Source: Mycolicibacterium arenosum (GTDB taxonomy: Bacteria > Actinomycetota > Actinomycetes > Mycobacteriales > Mycobacteriaceae). Taken from it: a stretch of 64,000 nt of DNA. Shown here one piece after another: positions 32,599 to 41,004 of the stretch. The translations under genes were made by a program, and so were the position numbers. The notes under the pieces were generated by a model. The model had not been told where the DNA came from. It made no database searches and saw only the letters and a program-made list of their open reading frames with translations. The stretch lies in assembly GCF_024320865.1 (NCBI RefSeq), contig NZ_JANDBD010000015.1:106728-170727 (forward strand), given 5' to 3'. Positions within the stretch are counted from its first letter, which is position 1; each line of letters starts with the position of its first letter.

Positions 32599-32735
32599 GG
32601 GAGCGCGAGACTGCGTTGACAGAGCGGTCGATCAACGGACGCAACAATTTTCGCCACTCGACGTGTCACACCCCCGCGTTACCTTTCCCTCGCCGCCACC
32701 CCACCACCCCACCACCATTGCGAGGAGTCATGTCG

Positions 32736-33074
32736 ATGCGCACCCCCATCCGCCACGGCGAGGTCATGCTGGTTCCGGTCGGTTCCGCCCCCGACGGCAC
32801 ATGCGAACGCGTCACCAGCTGCATCGTCGGGCACAGCGAGTCCGGCCACCACCACGTGCTCGACAGCGACCTCGAATTCGCCACCATCGTGTCGGCGAGC
32901 GGGACGCTCTACGTCGACCTCGACACACCCAGCCGACTCCTCCACCGCAAGGACCACGAGCAGCACCGCGAGCTCGAGGTGCCCGCCGGAACCTGGCGCG
33001 TCGTCCGCAAGACCGAGTACGACGTGCGGTCCTCGGTGGACCCGAATCCGCGCCGGCGCCCCGTCGTCGATTGA
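32736..33074 (+). CDS. Small His-rich protein of the DUF6745-associated pair
   Basis: The 112-residue protein has the pattern HGEVMLVPVG near the N-terminus, GHSESGHHHVLDSD in the middle, TLYVDLDTPSRLLHRKDHEQH and PAGTWRVVRKTEYD at the end. From memory, similar small proteins (GD-x-L-L-x-P-V...GHxHxL...HxEH...G-x-Y-R-V-x-x-Q-R-E-Y) accompany DUF6745 proteins in many bacteria and phages. ATG 32736 has GAGGAG 8 nt upstream; ATG 32730 is possible but too close. The repeated His residues suggest metal binding. TTG of the next gene overlaps its stop. Confidence 0.75.
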   Translation: MRTPIRHGEVMLVPVGSAPDGTCERVTSCIVGHSESGHHHVLDSDLEFATIVSASGTLYVDLDTPSRLLHRKDHEQHRELEVPAGTWRVVRKTEYDVRSSVDPNPRRRPVVD

Positions 33075-33973
33075 TCGCGTTCGACGAGGCCGCGGTCCGG
33101 CGGGCGATCAGTGCGTTCCGCCGGACCCGCGGGGTCGACGACACCCCGGTGACGGTCGTCGACCGGCTGGACCACGCGATCGCGATCTCGGAACTCAAGG
33201 GTCCCGACCCGCGCTGGCGCACCATCCCGTTCTGGGCCGCCGACGACGATCCCGGCGACCCGCCGGCCGGCCACGACTTCCGGCGCGCCACGACCGACGT
33301 CGCGCAGGCGGTGCTCGACCGTGTGCTGGCGATCGAGGGACAGCACGGTCGCCACGCGGTCCTCTCGGCGAGCCGCTGGGCGCGTTTCTCACTGGCGATG
33401 CGCGACGCGCATTACGGCGGCCTGGGCTGGCTGGTGCCGGTGCACCGGGAACTCGTCCTCGTCCCGATGCCGCTGGTGCGGACCGCCGAGGGGCGGCCCA
33501 CCGTCCTGCACGACGACACCGGTCGCCCCGCGGTCGAATGGATGGACGGGTCCGGGTCGTATTTCCTGCACGGCCTCGACGTGGACCGGCGGACGTACAC
33601 CCTGGTGACCGGGGGTCGGATGCTGATCCAGGAGATCGCCGCGCTGCCCACCGCCGACCTCCGCTCCCTCGCGCTCAGCTACCTCCCCTTCGAGCGTCTG
33701 GTCATCGACTCCGACGCCGAACTGATCGACACCGGGGTTCGCGGCACCCGGCTCTACCGCCTGCCGCTGCCCTGGCGCATCCGGGTCGACCGCGTCGCGG
33801 GATACGGGGGTTACGACTACTTCATCCACATGCGCGACGCCAGTCACCCCGAACGCGAGTTCGTCGAGTGGGTCGAGCCGTCGATCGGCCGTCAGCACAA
33901 CGCCGAACTGTGCCAGGCCCACGCGTTCGGCATCACGCTCGCGGAGTGGTTGTCGATCGAACAGGAGGGCTGA
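33071..33973 (+). CDS. DUF6745-like protein
   Basis: The 300-residue protein carries the features I associate with DUF6745: an N-terminal Trp-rich region, HRELVLVPMPLVRTAEGRPTVLHDDTG, AVEWMDGSGSYFLHGLDV, then an ALSYLPFERLV-like segment and a C-terminal EFVEWVEPSIGRQHNAELCQAHAFG. It starts with TTG 33071, whose last two bases begin the stop of the small His-rich gene (TTGA), indicating strict coupling. The function of the family is unknown. It lies just before the iron transporter operon, with about 100 bp and its own regulatory region between. Confidence 0.75.
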   Translation: MIAFDEAAVRRAISAFRRTRGVDDTPVTVVDRLDHAIAISELKGPDPRWRTIPFWAADDDPGDPPAGHDFRRATTDVAQAVLDRVLAIEGQHGRHAVLSASRWARFSLAMRDAHYGGLGWLVPVHRELVLVPMPLVRTAEGRPTVLHDDTGRPAVEWMDGSGSYFLHGLDVDRRTYTLVTGGRMLIQEIAALPTADLRSLALSYLPFERLVIDSDAELIDTGVRGTRLYRLPLPWRIRVDRVAGYGGYDYFIHMRDASHPEREFVEWVEPSIGRQHNAELCQAHAFGITLAEWLSIEQEG

Positions 33974-34014
33974 CCGGAGCGGATGGCTTCGGCCGCACAG
34001 CGCGCACGGGTATG

Positions 34015-34045
34015 TTTAGGCAATCCTCAGTAAGGTACGCCTGCA
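34015..34045 (+). promoter_or_regulatory. Degenerate IdeR/DtxR-like iron box upstream of fbpA
   Basis: The stretch TTTAGGCAATCCT (34015-34027) followed by TAAGGTACGCCT (34031-34042) contains two partial matches to the IdeR consensus half-sites TTAGG..CCT. Neither reaches the full 19-bp palindrome. It lies 26-56 nt upstream of the iron-binding lipoprotein gene, the expected place for an IdeR operator. Confidence 0.4.
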
Positions 34046-34070
34046 CTCCGGTGCTGAAAGGACTCGGTCG

Positions 34071-35096
34071 ATGCGATCCCCCCGGAGCCGGGTAACCCGT
34101 CTCCTCTCCCTGTTCTCCGCCGTAGCGCTCATCGCCGGCCTGACGGCGTGCTCGTCGTCGGAGGAGACCGACGGTCTGCTGATCTACAACGCGCAGCACG
34201 AGTCACTCACCAAGGAGTGGATCGACGCGTTCACCGAGGAGACCGGGATCAAGGTCACCTACCGCCAGGGCGGTGACACCGAGTTGGGCAACCAGTTGAT
34301 CGCCGAAGGCGCGTCGTCGCCCGCCGACGTCTTCCTCACCGAGAACTCCCCCGCGATGGCCGCCGTCGAGAAAGCCGGCCTGTTCGCCGACGTCGATCAG
34401 GCGACCATCGATCAGGTGCCCGCGCAGTACCGGCCGGCGACCGGCAAGTGGACCGGAGTCGCGGCCCGCACCACGGTCTTCGCCTACAACACGACCAAGC
34501 TCACCGAGGCGCAGCTGCCGACGTCGATCATGGATCTCGAGAAGCCGGAGTGGAAGGGCCGCTGGGGGGCGCCGCCCGTCAAGCCCGATTTCCAGGCCAT
34601 CGTGGCGGCCATGCTGCAGCTCACCGGTGAGCAGGCGACCTCGCAGTGGCTCGCGGGCATGAAGGCGGGAGCCGAGATCTTCTCCGACAACATCGCGACA
34701 CTGCGCGCGGTCAACGACGGTCAGGTCGAGGGCGGCGTGATCTACCACTACTACTGGTTCCGCGATCAGGCGGAGGCCAAGGAGATCAGCAACAACACCG
34801 CGCTGCACTACTTCAAGAACGAGGACCCCGGCGCGTTCGTCTCCATCTCCGGCGGCGGCATCCTGAATTCGAGCAAGAAGAAGGACGACGCCCAGAAGTT
34901 CCTCACGTTCATCACCGGAAAGGCCGGCCAGGAGGTGCTGGAGAACGGGACGTCGTTCGAGTACCCGGTCGCCAGCGACGTTCCCGCCAACAAGGCGCTG
35001 GTGCCGCTCGACCAGCTGCAGGCCCCGGCGGTCAATCCGTCGGACCTCGATTCACAGCAGGTCACCGATCTGATGACGAAGGCCGGCCTGCTCTGA
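34071..35096 (+). CDS. fbpA: Iron(III) ABC transporter substrate-binding lipoprotein
   Basis: The 341-residue protein has a lipoprotein signal ending in LIAGLTACSS. The mature part opens with LLIYNAQHESLTKEWIDAF, the FbpA family start, and contains YRQGGDTELGNQL, FLTENSPAMAAVE and the tyrosine cluster GGVIYHYYWFRDQ that coordinates ferric iron in FbpA. It should capture Fe(III) outside the membrane. AAAGGA lies 9 nt upstream of ATG 34071. Fbp transport is siderophore-independent in other bacteria, and mycobacteria mostly use siderophores. Confidence 0.92.
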   Translation: MRSPRSRVTRLLSLFSAVALIAGLTACSSSEETDGLLIYNAQHESLTKEWIDAFTEETGIKVTYRQGGDTELGNQLIAEGASSPADVFLTENSPAMAAVEKAGLFADVDQATIDQVPAQYRPATGKWTGVAARTTVFAYNTTKLTEAQLPTSIMDLEKPEWKGRWGAPPVKPDFQAIVAAMLQLTGEQATSQWLAGMKAGAEIFSDNIATLRAVNDGQVEGGVIYHYYWFRDQAEAKEISNNTALHYFKNEDPGAFVSISGGGILNSSKKKDDAQKFLTFITGKAGQEVLENGTSFEYPVASDVPANKALVPLDQLQAPAVNPSDLDSQQVTDLMTKAGLL

Positions 35097-35107
35097 TGGT
35101 GCCGTAG

Positions 35108-36679
35108 TTGGTCACCGCCGACCATCCGCTCACCGCGGCACCCGATGTCGCGCCGACCGGCCCGCGCCCCGGCCCGGCACTTCGCGCCGGCGTGCTGGTG
35201 CTCGTCGCCGCCACCTTCATCCCGCTGGGCTACATCGCCTGGTCGATGATCTCGCTGGGACCCGGCCCGGTCTACCAGCTGCTGGCCCGGCCGAGGGTCG
35301 GCGAGCTGCTGGTCAACACGGTCGGGCTGGTGGTCGTCACGGTGCCGCTGTGTCTGATCCTCGGCGTGGCGACGGCGTGGCTCGTCGAGCGCACCGACGT
35401 GCCGGGACGCGCGGTGTGGCGACCCCTGTTCGTCGCACCGCTGGCCGTGCCCGCCTTCATCAACAGCTACGCGTGGGTCAGCGTCGTGCCGACACTGCAC
35501 GGCTTCTGGGCGGGGGTGCTGGTCGCGACCATGAGCTACTTCCCCTTCGCGTACGTGCCGGTGGCGGCCACCCTGCGTCGGCTGGATCCCGCCATCGAGG
35601 AGTCGGCCCGCGCGCTGGGATCCAGCCCGGCGACGGCGTTCCGGCGCATCGTGCTGCCGCAGCTGCGGCTGGCGATCCTCGGCGGCGGACTGCTCATCGG
35701 AGTGCACCTGCTCGCGGAGTACGGCGCGTTCGCCATGCTCCGGTTCAGCACCTTCACCACCGCGATCTTCGAACAGTTCCAGGCCACGTTCAACGGCGCC
35801 GCGGGCAGCACGCTCGCGGGGGTACTGGTGCTGCTGTGCCTGGTGCTCATCCTCGGCGAGACCGCGGCGCGCGGTAACGCCCGCTACGCGCGCATCGGCT
35901 CTGGTGCGCAACGGATCTCGACCCCGCAGCAGCTGGGTTCGTTGGGGATCCCCGCGAGCATCGGCCTCGCGCTGCTGGCCGCCCTCGCCCTCGGCGTGCC
36001 GGTGTGGATCATCGCCCGCTGGCTGTGGATCGGCGGCATCGCGGCGTGGACGTCGACCGACATCGTCACATCGACATGGCAGACGGTGGTGCTGGCCGCT
36101 GCGGCCGCCGCGCTCACCACGGTGCTCGCGTTCCCGTTCGCGTGGGTTGCGGTGCGCTACAGCGGTTTCTTCGCCCGCTTCGTCGAAGGCTCGAACTTCG
36201 TCACCAGTTCGATGCCGGGGATCGTCACCGCCCTGGCCCTCGTCATCGTCGCGATCAGGTACGTGCCGCCGCTGTACCAGACCGTCGCACTGGTGCTGGC
36301 CGCCTACGTGCTGCTGTTCCTGCCACGGGCCATGGTCAACCTCAGATCGGGACTGGCTCAGGTGCCACCGGGCCTGGAGGAGGCCTCACGCTCGCTGGGG
36401 GTGTCGCCGTCGCGGACGTTCCTGCGTGTCACACTGCGCCTCACCGCACCCGCCGCGGCCGCGGGTGCATCACTCGTATTCGTCGCCGTCGCAACGGAAC
36501 TCACCGCCACGCTGCTGCTGGCCCCCACCGGCACCAACACCCTGGCGATGCGGTTCTGGTCGCTGTCGAGCGAACTGGACTACCCTGGTGCCGCGCCGTA
36601 CGCCTTCCTACTCGTCGCACTGTCCGTTCCCGTGACGGTGGTGCTGTTCCGCCAGTCGACGAAGGTGGCGGCACTGTGA
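35108..36679 (+). CDS. fbpB: Iron(III) ABC transporter permease (fused two-domain)
   Basis: The 523-residue protein has about twelve membrane helices in two BPD_transp_1 repeats, each with an EAA loop: AIEESARALGSSPATAFRRI in the first and GLEEASRSLGVSPSRTFLRV in the second. This is the FbpB arrangement. The start is TTG 35108, 11 nt after the fbpA stop; the ribosome-binding site is weak. It overlaps fbpC by GTGA. Confidence 0.92.
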   Translation: MVTADHPLTAAPDVAPTGPRPGPALRAGVLVLVAATFIPLGYIAWSMISLGPGPVYQLLARPRVGELLVNTVGLVVVTVPLCLILGVATAWLVERTDVPGRAVWRPLFVAPLAVPAFINSYAWVSVVPTLHGFWAGVLVATMSYFPFAYVPVAATLRRLDPAIEESARALGSSPATAFRRIVLPQLRLAILGGGLLIGVHLLAEYGAFAMLRFSTFTTAIFEQFQATFNGAAGSTLAGVLVLLCLVLILGETAARGNARYARIGSGAQRISTPQQLGSLGIPASIGLALLAALALGVPVWIIARWLWIGGIAAWTSTDIVTSTWQTVVLAAAAAALTTVLAFPFAWVAVRYSGFFARFVEGSNFVTSSMPGIVTALALVIVAIRYVPPLYQTVALVLAAYVLLFLPRAMVNLRSGLAQVPPGLEEASRSLGVSPSRTFLRVTLRLTAPAAAAGASLVFVAVATELTATLLLAPTGTNTLAMRFWSLSSELDYPGAAPYAFLLVALSVPVTVVLFRQSTKVAAL

Positions 36680-37746
36680 CGGGATCGGTCGCACTCGAGG
36701 TCACCGCGCTGGCCAAGTCCTTCGACGGACACGAGGTGCTGCACGGAATCGACCTGAGCGTGCCGACGGGCACCATCACCGCCGTCGTCGGCGCCTCCGG
36801 GTGCGGCAAGACCACCCTGCTGCGTCTGGTCGCGGGGTTCGAAACCCCGGATCGCGGAACGGTTTCCATCGCCGGACGGGAGGTCGCCAGCGTTGGCCGA
36901 TGCATCCCGGCGCACCGTCGCGACGTCGGCTACGTCGCGCAGGACGGTGCGCTGTTCCCCCATCTGACGGTCGGCCAGAACATCGCGTACGGCCTCTCCG
37001 GCGGAGCACGCGAGGACAGGGTGAGCGAGTTGCTGCGCACCGTGTCACTCGACGAGTCCTATGCGAGCAGAAGGCCCCACGAGCTGTCCGGCGGCCAGCA
37101 GCAGCGCGTCGCACTCGCCCGCGCCCTCGCTCGCCAGCCCGCGGTCATGCTGCTCGACGAGCCCTTCAGCGCACTCGACACCGGCCTGCGCGCCGCCACC
37201 CGCAAGGCCGTCTCAGCTCTGCTCTCCGACGCGGGCGTCACCACGCTGCTGGTGACCCACGACCAGGAGGAGGCGTTGTCGATCGCCGACCAGGTCGCCG
37301 TGATGCGCGACGGCCGGTTCACGAAAGTCGGAACGCCGCAATCGGTCTACCGGAGTCCCACCGACCGATTCACCGCCGAGTTCCTCGGCGACTGCGTGCT
37401 ACTGCCGTGCACGGTGACCGCGGGTGTCGCGGAGTGCGCGCTGGGCCGACTCCCCCTGCGCGACGACGACATCGGCACCGTCGGCGACGCGACGGTGATG
37501 CTGCGGCCCGAGCAACTCGTCGCCACCGTCCTGTCCGACGACTCGGCGCCCGACGACGAACGGGGCGTGGCCACGGTGCTCGCCTCCGAATTCCGCGGCC
37601 ACGACGTGCTGCTGACCGTGGACCTCGGCGGCGACACCGCACCGATCACGGTCCGCCAGCACAGCGTCGCGCCACCCGAGGTCGACGCGAAGGTCCGGTT
37701 GACGATCAACGGCACGGCCGTCGTCTTCCCCGATCGGGCGTCGTGA
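36676..37746 (+). CDS. fbpC: Iron(III) ABC transporter ATP-binding protein
   Basis: The 356-residue ATPase has Walker A GASGCGKTTLLRLVAGFETP, Q-loop YVAQDGALFPHLTVGQNI, signature ELSGGQQQR, Walker B VMLLDEPFSALD, the His switch LLVTHDQEEALSIAD, and a C-terminal TOBE-like domain (MLRPEQLVATVL) as in FbpC. GTG 36676 overlaps the fbpB stop; the open frame extends far upstream but is a shadow. Its stop overlaps the start of the adenylation/acyltransferase fusion gene (TGATG), so that gene is in the same operon. Confidence 0.93.
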   Translation: MTGSVALEVTALAKSFDGHEVLHGIDLSVPTGTITAVVGASGCGKTTLLRLVAGFETPDRGTVSIAGREVASVGRCIPAHRRDVGYVAQDGALFPHLTVGQNIAYGLSGGAREDRVSELLRTVSLDESYASRRPHELSGGQQQRVALARALARQPAVMLLDEPFSALDTGLRAATRKAVSALLSDAGVTTLLVTHDQEEALSIADQVAVMRDGRFTKVGTPQSVYRSPTDRFTAEFLGDCVLLPCTVTAGVAECALGRLPLRDDDIGTVGDATVMLRPEQLVATVLSDDSAPDDERGVATVLASEFRGHDVLLTVDLGGDTAPITVRQHSVAPPEVDAKVRLTINGTAVVFPDRAS

Positions 37747-40226
37747 TGTTCGATCGGATCGTCGATCACCTCGCCGGGCTCGGTGCTCACATCGCCGTCG
37801 TGACTGACGACCTCCAGCTCACCTACGCCGAGCTCGCCGCCCGAGTCGCCAGCTGCGCAACGGAATTGGGCGGCAAGCGCCGCTTGATCCTGCTCGAGAC
37901 GCGCAACGACGTCGACACCCTGGTGAGCTACCTCGGCGCCCTGGCGGGCAACCACGTCGTGCTCCCCGTGCCTGCAGACAGCGACTACGGCTCCGTCCTC
38001 GACGTCTACGATCCCGACACCGTCGTGCGCGCGGGTGTCACCGAGTTCCGCCACCGGCCACTCCACGAACTGCACCCCGACCTGGCCCTGCTGCTGTCCA
38101 CGTCGGGCAGCACGGGGTCACCCAAACTCGTCCGGCTGTCGCGCGAGAACCTCGACGCCAACGCCGAGGCCATCGCCTCCTACCTCGACGTCCGCAGAGA
38201 CGACCGCGCAGCCACCACGCTGCCGATGTCGTACTGCTACGGCCTGTCGGTGGTGCACACCCACCTGCTGCGCGGCGCGGGACTCATCCTCACCGAGGGC
38301 TCGGTGGTCGACGACGCCTTCTGGACGTCGGTGCGACGACACGGGGCGACGACGTTCGCCGGGGTTCCGCACACCTTCGAGTTGCTCGACCGCATCGGCT
38401 TCGACGAGATGGACCTCCCCGACCTCCGCTACCTCACTCAGGCGGGCGGCCGGCTCGCGCCCGAACGGGTGCAGCGCTTCGCCGAACTCGGCAGCGCGCG
38501 CGGCTGGCAGCTGTTCGTGATGTACGGCGCCACCGAGGCAACCGCCCGAATGGCCTATCTGCCACCGGAGCTCGCGCGCGACCATCCGGCCTCGATCGGC
38601 ATCCCGATCCCCGGCGGCGCGTTCACCCTCGAGGCGAAGGACGGCATGCCCGACGACGTCGGCGAGCTGGTCTACACCGGACCCAACGTCATGATGGGCT
38701 ACGCGCACACCAGTGGGGACCTCGCTCTCGGCCGCGTCGTCGACCAGCTGCGCACCGGCGACATCGCCCGGTTGCGCAACGGCCTGTACGAGGTGGTCGG
38801 ACGCAGTAGCCGCTTCGTCAAGCTCTACGGCCTGCGTATCGACCTGCAACGCGTCGAGGCGAGGCTGCAGGCCGACGGCGTCGACGTCATCTGCACCGAC
38901 GGGGACGGCCTGCTGTTGGTTGCCGCCGCGAACGCGGAGGACCGGGACGTCGCGCGCCTGGCCGAGGTGGCCTCGGGCCTGCCGCGCGCGGCCATTCGCG
39001 TCATCGACGTCGATGCCGCCCCCCGTCTCCCCTCCGGAAAGCCCGACTATCCCGCGGTGCGGGAGCTGGCGGCCGACCGGGCCGGTGCCGGCAGCGACAG
39101 CCTCGACCTGCGCGACCTGTTCGCCGACGTCCTTCAGCTCGATCCGGCGTCGATCGACCCCGGCCAGAGCTTCGTCGACCTCGGCGGGAACTCGCTGTCC
39201 TACGTGACGATGTCGGTACGTCTGGAGCGTGCGCTCGGACATCTGCCCGCGGGGTGGCAGAGCCTGCCGCTGCGCGAGCTCCAGTCGACGTCGCGGCCGC
39301 GGCGGTGGTGGGGCGCCACCCTGGAAACCAGCGTCGCGTTACGTGCGACGGCGATCGTTCTGGTGGCCGGTTCGCACGCGGGACTGTGGGTGCTGTGGGG
39401 CGGCGCGCACATCCTGCTCGGCGTCGCCGGCTACAACTTCGGCCGGTTCTGCCTGACCCCGCTGCCGCGCGGTCAACGAATTCGACATCTGCGCAACACG
39501 ATCGCGTGGATCGCGATACCCGCGATCGTCTGGATCGCTTTCGCACTCGTCGTCACGAACGACTACACCGCCGCGAACCTGTTGCTCGCGGACAAGTTCC
39601 TCGGACCCGAGGACAGCATGACCGCGGGCAGGCTGTGGTTCGTCGAAGTCGTGGTGTGGGTGCTGGCCGCGCTGGCGCTCGTATGCTGGCTGCCGATCGC
39701 GGACCGCTGGGAACGTCGTCGACCGTTCGCCTTCGCGCTCGCCTTCCTGGCACTGGGGATGGCCCTGCGTTACGACGCGTTCGGCTTCGGCCTGGGCAAC
39801 GAGGCGTGGTTCACCGTGCTGGCGTTCTGGTTCTTCGCAATCGGCTGGGCGGCGGCGAAATCGTCGACGGTGTGGCAGCGGCTCGCCGTCACGGTCGTGC
39901 TGGCCATCGGAATCGTCGGCTACTTCGGTCAACCCGGCCGCGAGACGCTGGTGTTCGTCGCGTTGACACTGCTGATCTGGCTGCCCGCGATCCGGTGTCC
40001 GTCGGCGCTCACCGTGGCCGCGGGCCTGGTCGCCGAGGCCTCGCTGTTCATCTACCTCACGCACTACCAGGTGTACCCGCTGTTCGGCGAGCACCAGCTG
40101 GTGGGCGTGGCCGCCGCGATCGTCGTCGGCATCCTGGTCACCCAGCTGGTGATGATGCTGCGCAAGCTGATTCGCGTGCGCGGCCCGCGGCTGCTCAGGT
40201 CGCAGGCCGCTCCCGCTCCGCGATGA
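37746..40226 (+). CDS. Adenylation-carrier-acyltransferase-3 membrane fusion protein
   Basis: The 826-residue protein has three parts. Residues 1-460 form an AMP-forming adenylation domain: LLLSTSGSTGSPKLVRLSR, PMSYCYGLSVVHTHLL, LFVMYGATEATARMAYL, DQLRTGDIARL, VVGRSSRFVKLYGLRIDLQ and the catalytic Lys region RLPSGKPDYP. Residues 465-530 form a carrier domain with the phosphopantetheine Ser483 in VDLGGNSLSYV. Residues 530-826 have about ten membrane helices and resemble acyltransferase-3 proteins, with R533-x10-H544 in the first helix, WFVEVVVWVLAAL and IYLTHYQVYPLF. It is coupled to fbpC. The layout suggests activation, tethering and transfer of an acyl or aminoacyl group to an acceptor at the membrane. 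Substrate and acceptor are unknown. Confidence 0.85.
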   Translation: MFDRIVDHLAGLGAHIAVVTDDLQLTYAELAARVASCATELGGKRRLILLETRNDVDTLVSYLGALAGNHVVLPVPADSDYGSVLDVYDPDTVVRAGVTEFRHRPLHELHPDLALLLSTSGSTGSPKLVRLSRENLDANAEAIASYLDVRRDDRAATTLPMSYCYGLSVVHTHLLRGAGLILTEGSVVDDAFWTSVRRHGATTFAGVPHTFELLDRIGFDEMDLPDLRYLTQAGGRLAPERVQRFAELGSARGWQLFVMYGATEATARMAYLPPELARDHPASIGIPIPGGAFTLEAKDGMPDDVGELVYTGPNVMMGYAHTSGDLALGRVVDQLRTGDIARLRNGLYEVVGRSSRFVKLYGLRIDLQRVEARLQADGVDVICTDGDGLLLVAAANAEDRDVARLAEVASGLPRAAIRVIDVDAAPRLPSGKPDYPAVRELAADRAGAGSDSLDLRDLFADVLQLDPASIDPGQSFVDLGGNSLSYVTMSVRLERALGHLPAGWQSLPLRELQSTSRPRRWWGATLETSVALRATAIVLVAGSHAGLWVLWGGAHILLGVAGYNFGRFCLTPLPRGQRIRHLRNTIAWIAIPAIVWIAFALVVTNDYTAANLLLADKFLGPEDSMTAGRLWFVEVVVWVLAALALVCWLPIADRWERRRPFAFALAFLALGMALRYDAFGFGLGNEAWFTVLAFWFFAIGWAAAKSSTVWQRLAVTVVLAIGIVGYFGQPGRETLVFVALTLLIWLPAIRCPSALTVAAGLVAEASLFIYLTHYQVYPLFGEHQLVGVAAAIVVGILVTQLVMMLRKLIRVRGPRLLRSQAAPAPR

Positions 40227-41004
40227 GGCCCTCCTGCGCCAGCGTCGCGGCCACCACCCCGTCGGCGCCGACCAGGTGGCCCGTCACGACGCCCCGGCCC
40301 CGCGCTGCGGCGGGCGAGCGCAACTCCAGGAGGTTCCACCGGTCGGCGTGAATCCGCCGGTGAAACCAGATCGACGAGTCCGTCGTGCCGCTGCGATGGG
40401 TGCGTGCGCGCATCGAGTGCCCGTGCACGGCCAGCGCGGGATCGATCATGTACAGATCGCACAGGTAGGCAGCGGCGACCGTGTGCAGCACCGCGTCGTC
40501 GGGCAGCGGCGCCGTCACCCGCCACCACATCCGACGGACGAACTCCCCCGTCGACCTGTCGTCGTCGATGCGGATGTCCAGCTCGTCCAACGGAACCGAC
40601 GGCGCCGGGCCGATCGGACCGGTGCGCTCCAGCGCCTCTGGATCCGTCGACAACTCCCACCTGCCGTGCTCCGGCCCCGCCATCGGCGCCGAGAACGACA
40701 CGCTCGCCGTCGTCAGCAGCCGGCCCGCCTGCCGGGATTCCACCCGGCGCGACGCGGCCGTGCGGCCGTCGTACACGCGCTCGACGCGGTACTCGACGGG
40801 GTCACCCGCCTCACCCCCGCGGAGGAACTGCAGATGCACGTTGGTCGGCGCCTTGTCGGGGTCGACCGTTCGGCACGCCGCGGCCAGGCTCTGGCCCATG
40901 AACTGACCTCCGTAGGCGCGCTTGCCCTCCGGGCCGCTCGCCGCGCCGAGCCAGCCGCCGTCGTTCATCGGGGTCACGTCGAGCAGCCGCACTAGCGCGC
41001 TCAC
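40195..41004 (-). CDS. TesB-like double-hotdog acyl-CoA thioesterase
   Basis: The 269-residue protein has two hotdog-like halves: GKRAYGGQFMGQSLAAACRT with VHLQFLRGGEAGDPVEYRVER in the first, and DDAVLHTVAAAYLCDLYMID with TDSSIWFHRRIHADRWNLLE in the second, ending in GRGVVTGHLVGADGVVAATL followed by AQEGL as in TesB/type II acyl-CoA thioesterases. It hydrolyses acyl-CoA. Its 3' end overlaps the convergent fusion gene by 32 nt, and its 5' end overlaps the upstream CoA-transferase by 4 nt, so it is co-expressed with that gene. Confidence 0.9.
   Translation of the reverse strand: MSALVRLLDVTPMNDGGWLGAASGPEGKRAYGGQFMGQSLAAACRTVDPDKAPTNVHLQFLRGGEAGDPVEYRVERVYDGRTAASRRVESRQAGRLLTTASVSFSAPMAGPEHGRWELSTDPEALERTGPIGPAPSVPLDELDIRIDDDRSTGEFVRRMWWRVTAPLPDDAVLHTVAAAYLCDLYMIDPALAVHGHSMRARTHRSGTTDSSIWFHRRIHADRWNLLELRSPAAARGRGVVTGHLVGADGVVAATLAQEGLIAERERPAT

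Noticed and set aside
32697..32717. CCACC-rich tandem-like run upstream of the His-rich gene.
   Set aside because: It is only a few imperfect units in a pyrimidine-rich leader and no coding frame crosses it, so phase variation is not supported.
36801..37745. Upstream extension of the adenylation fusion frame through fbpC.
   Set aside because: The extension overlaps fbpC in another frame and reads as Arg/Gly/Pro-rich nonsense. The adenylation domain starts at MFDRIVDHLAG after the fbpC stop.
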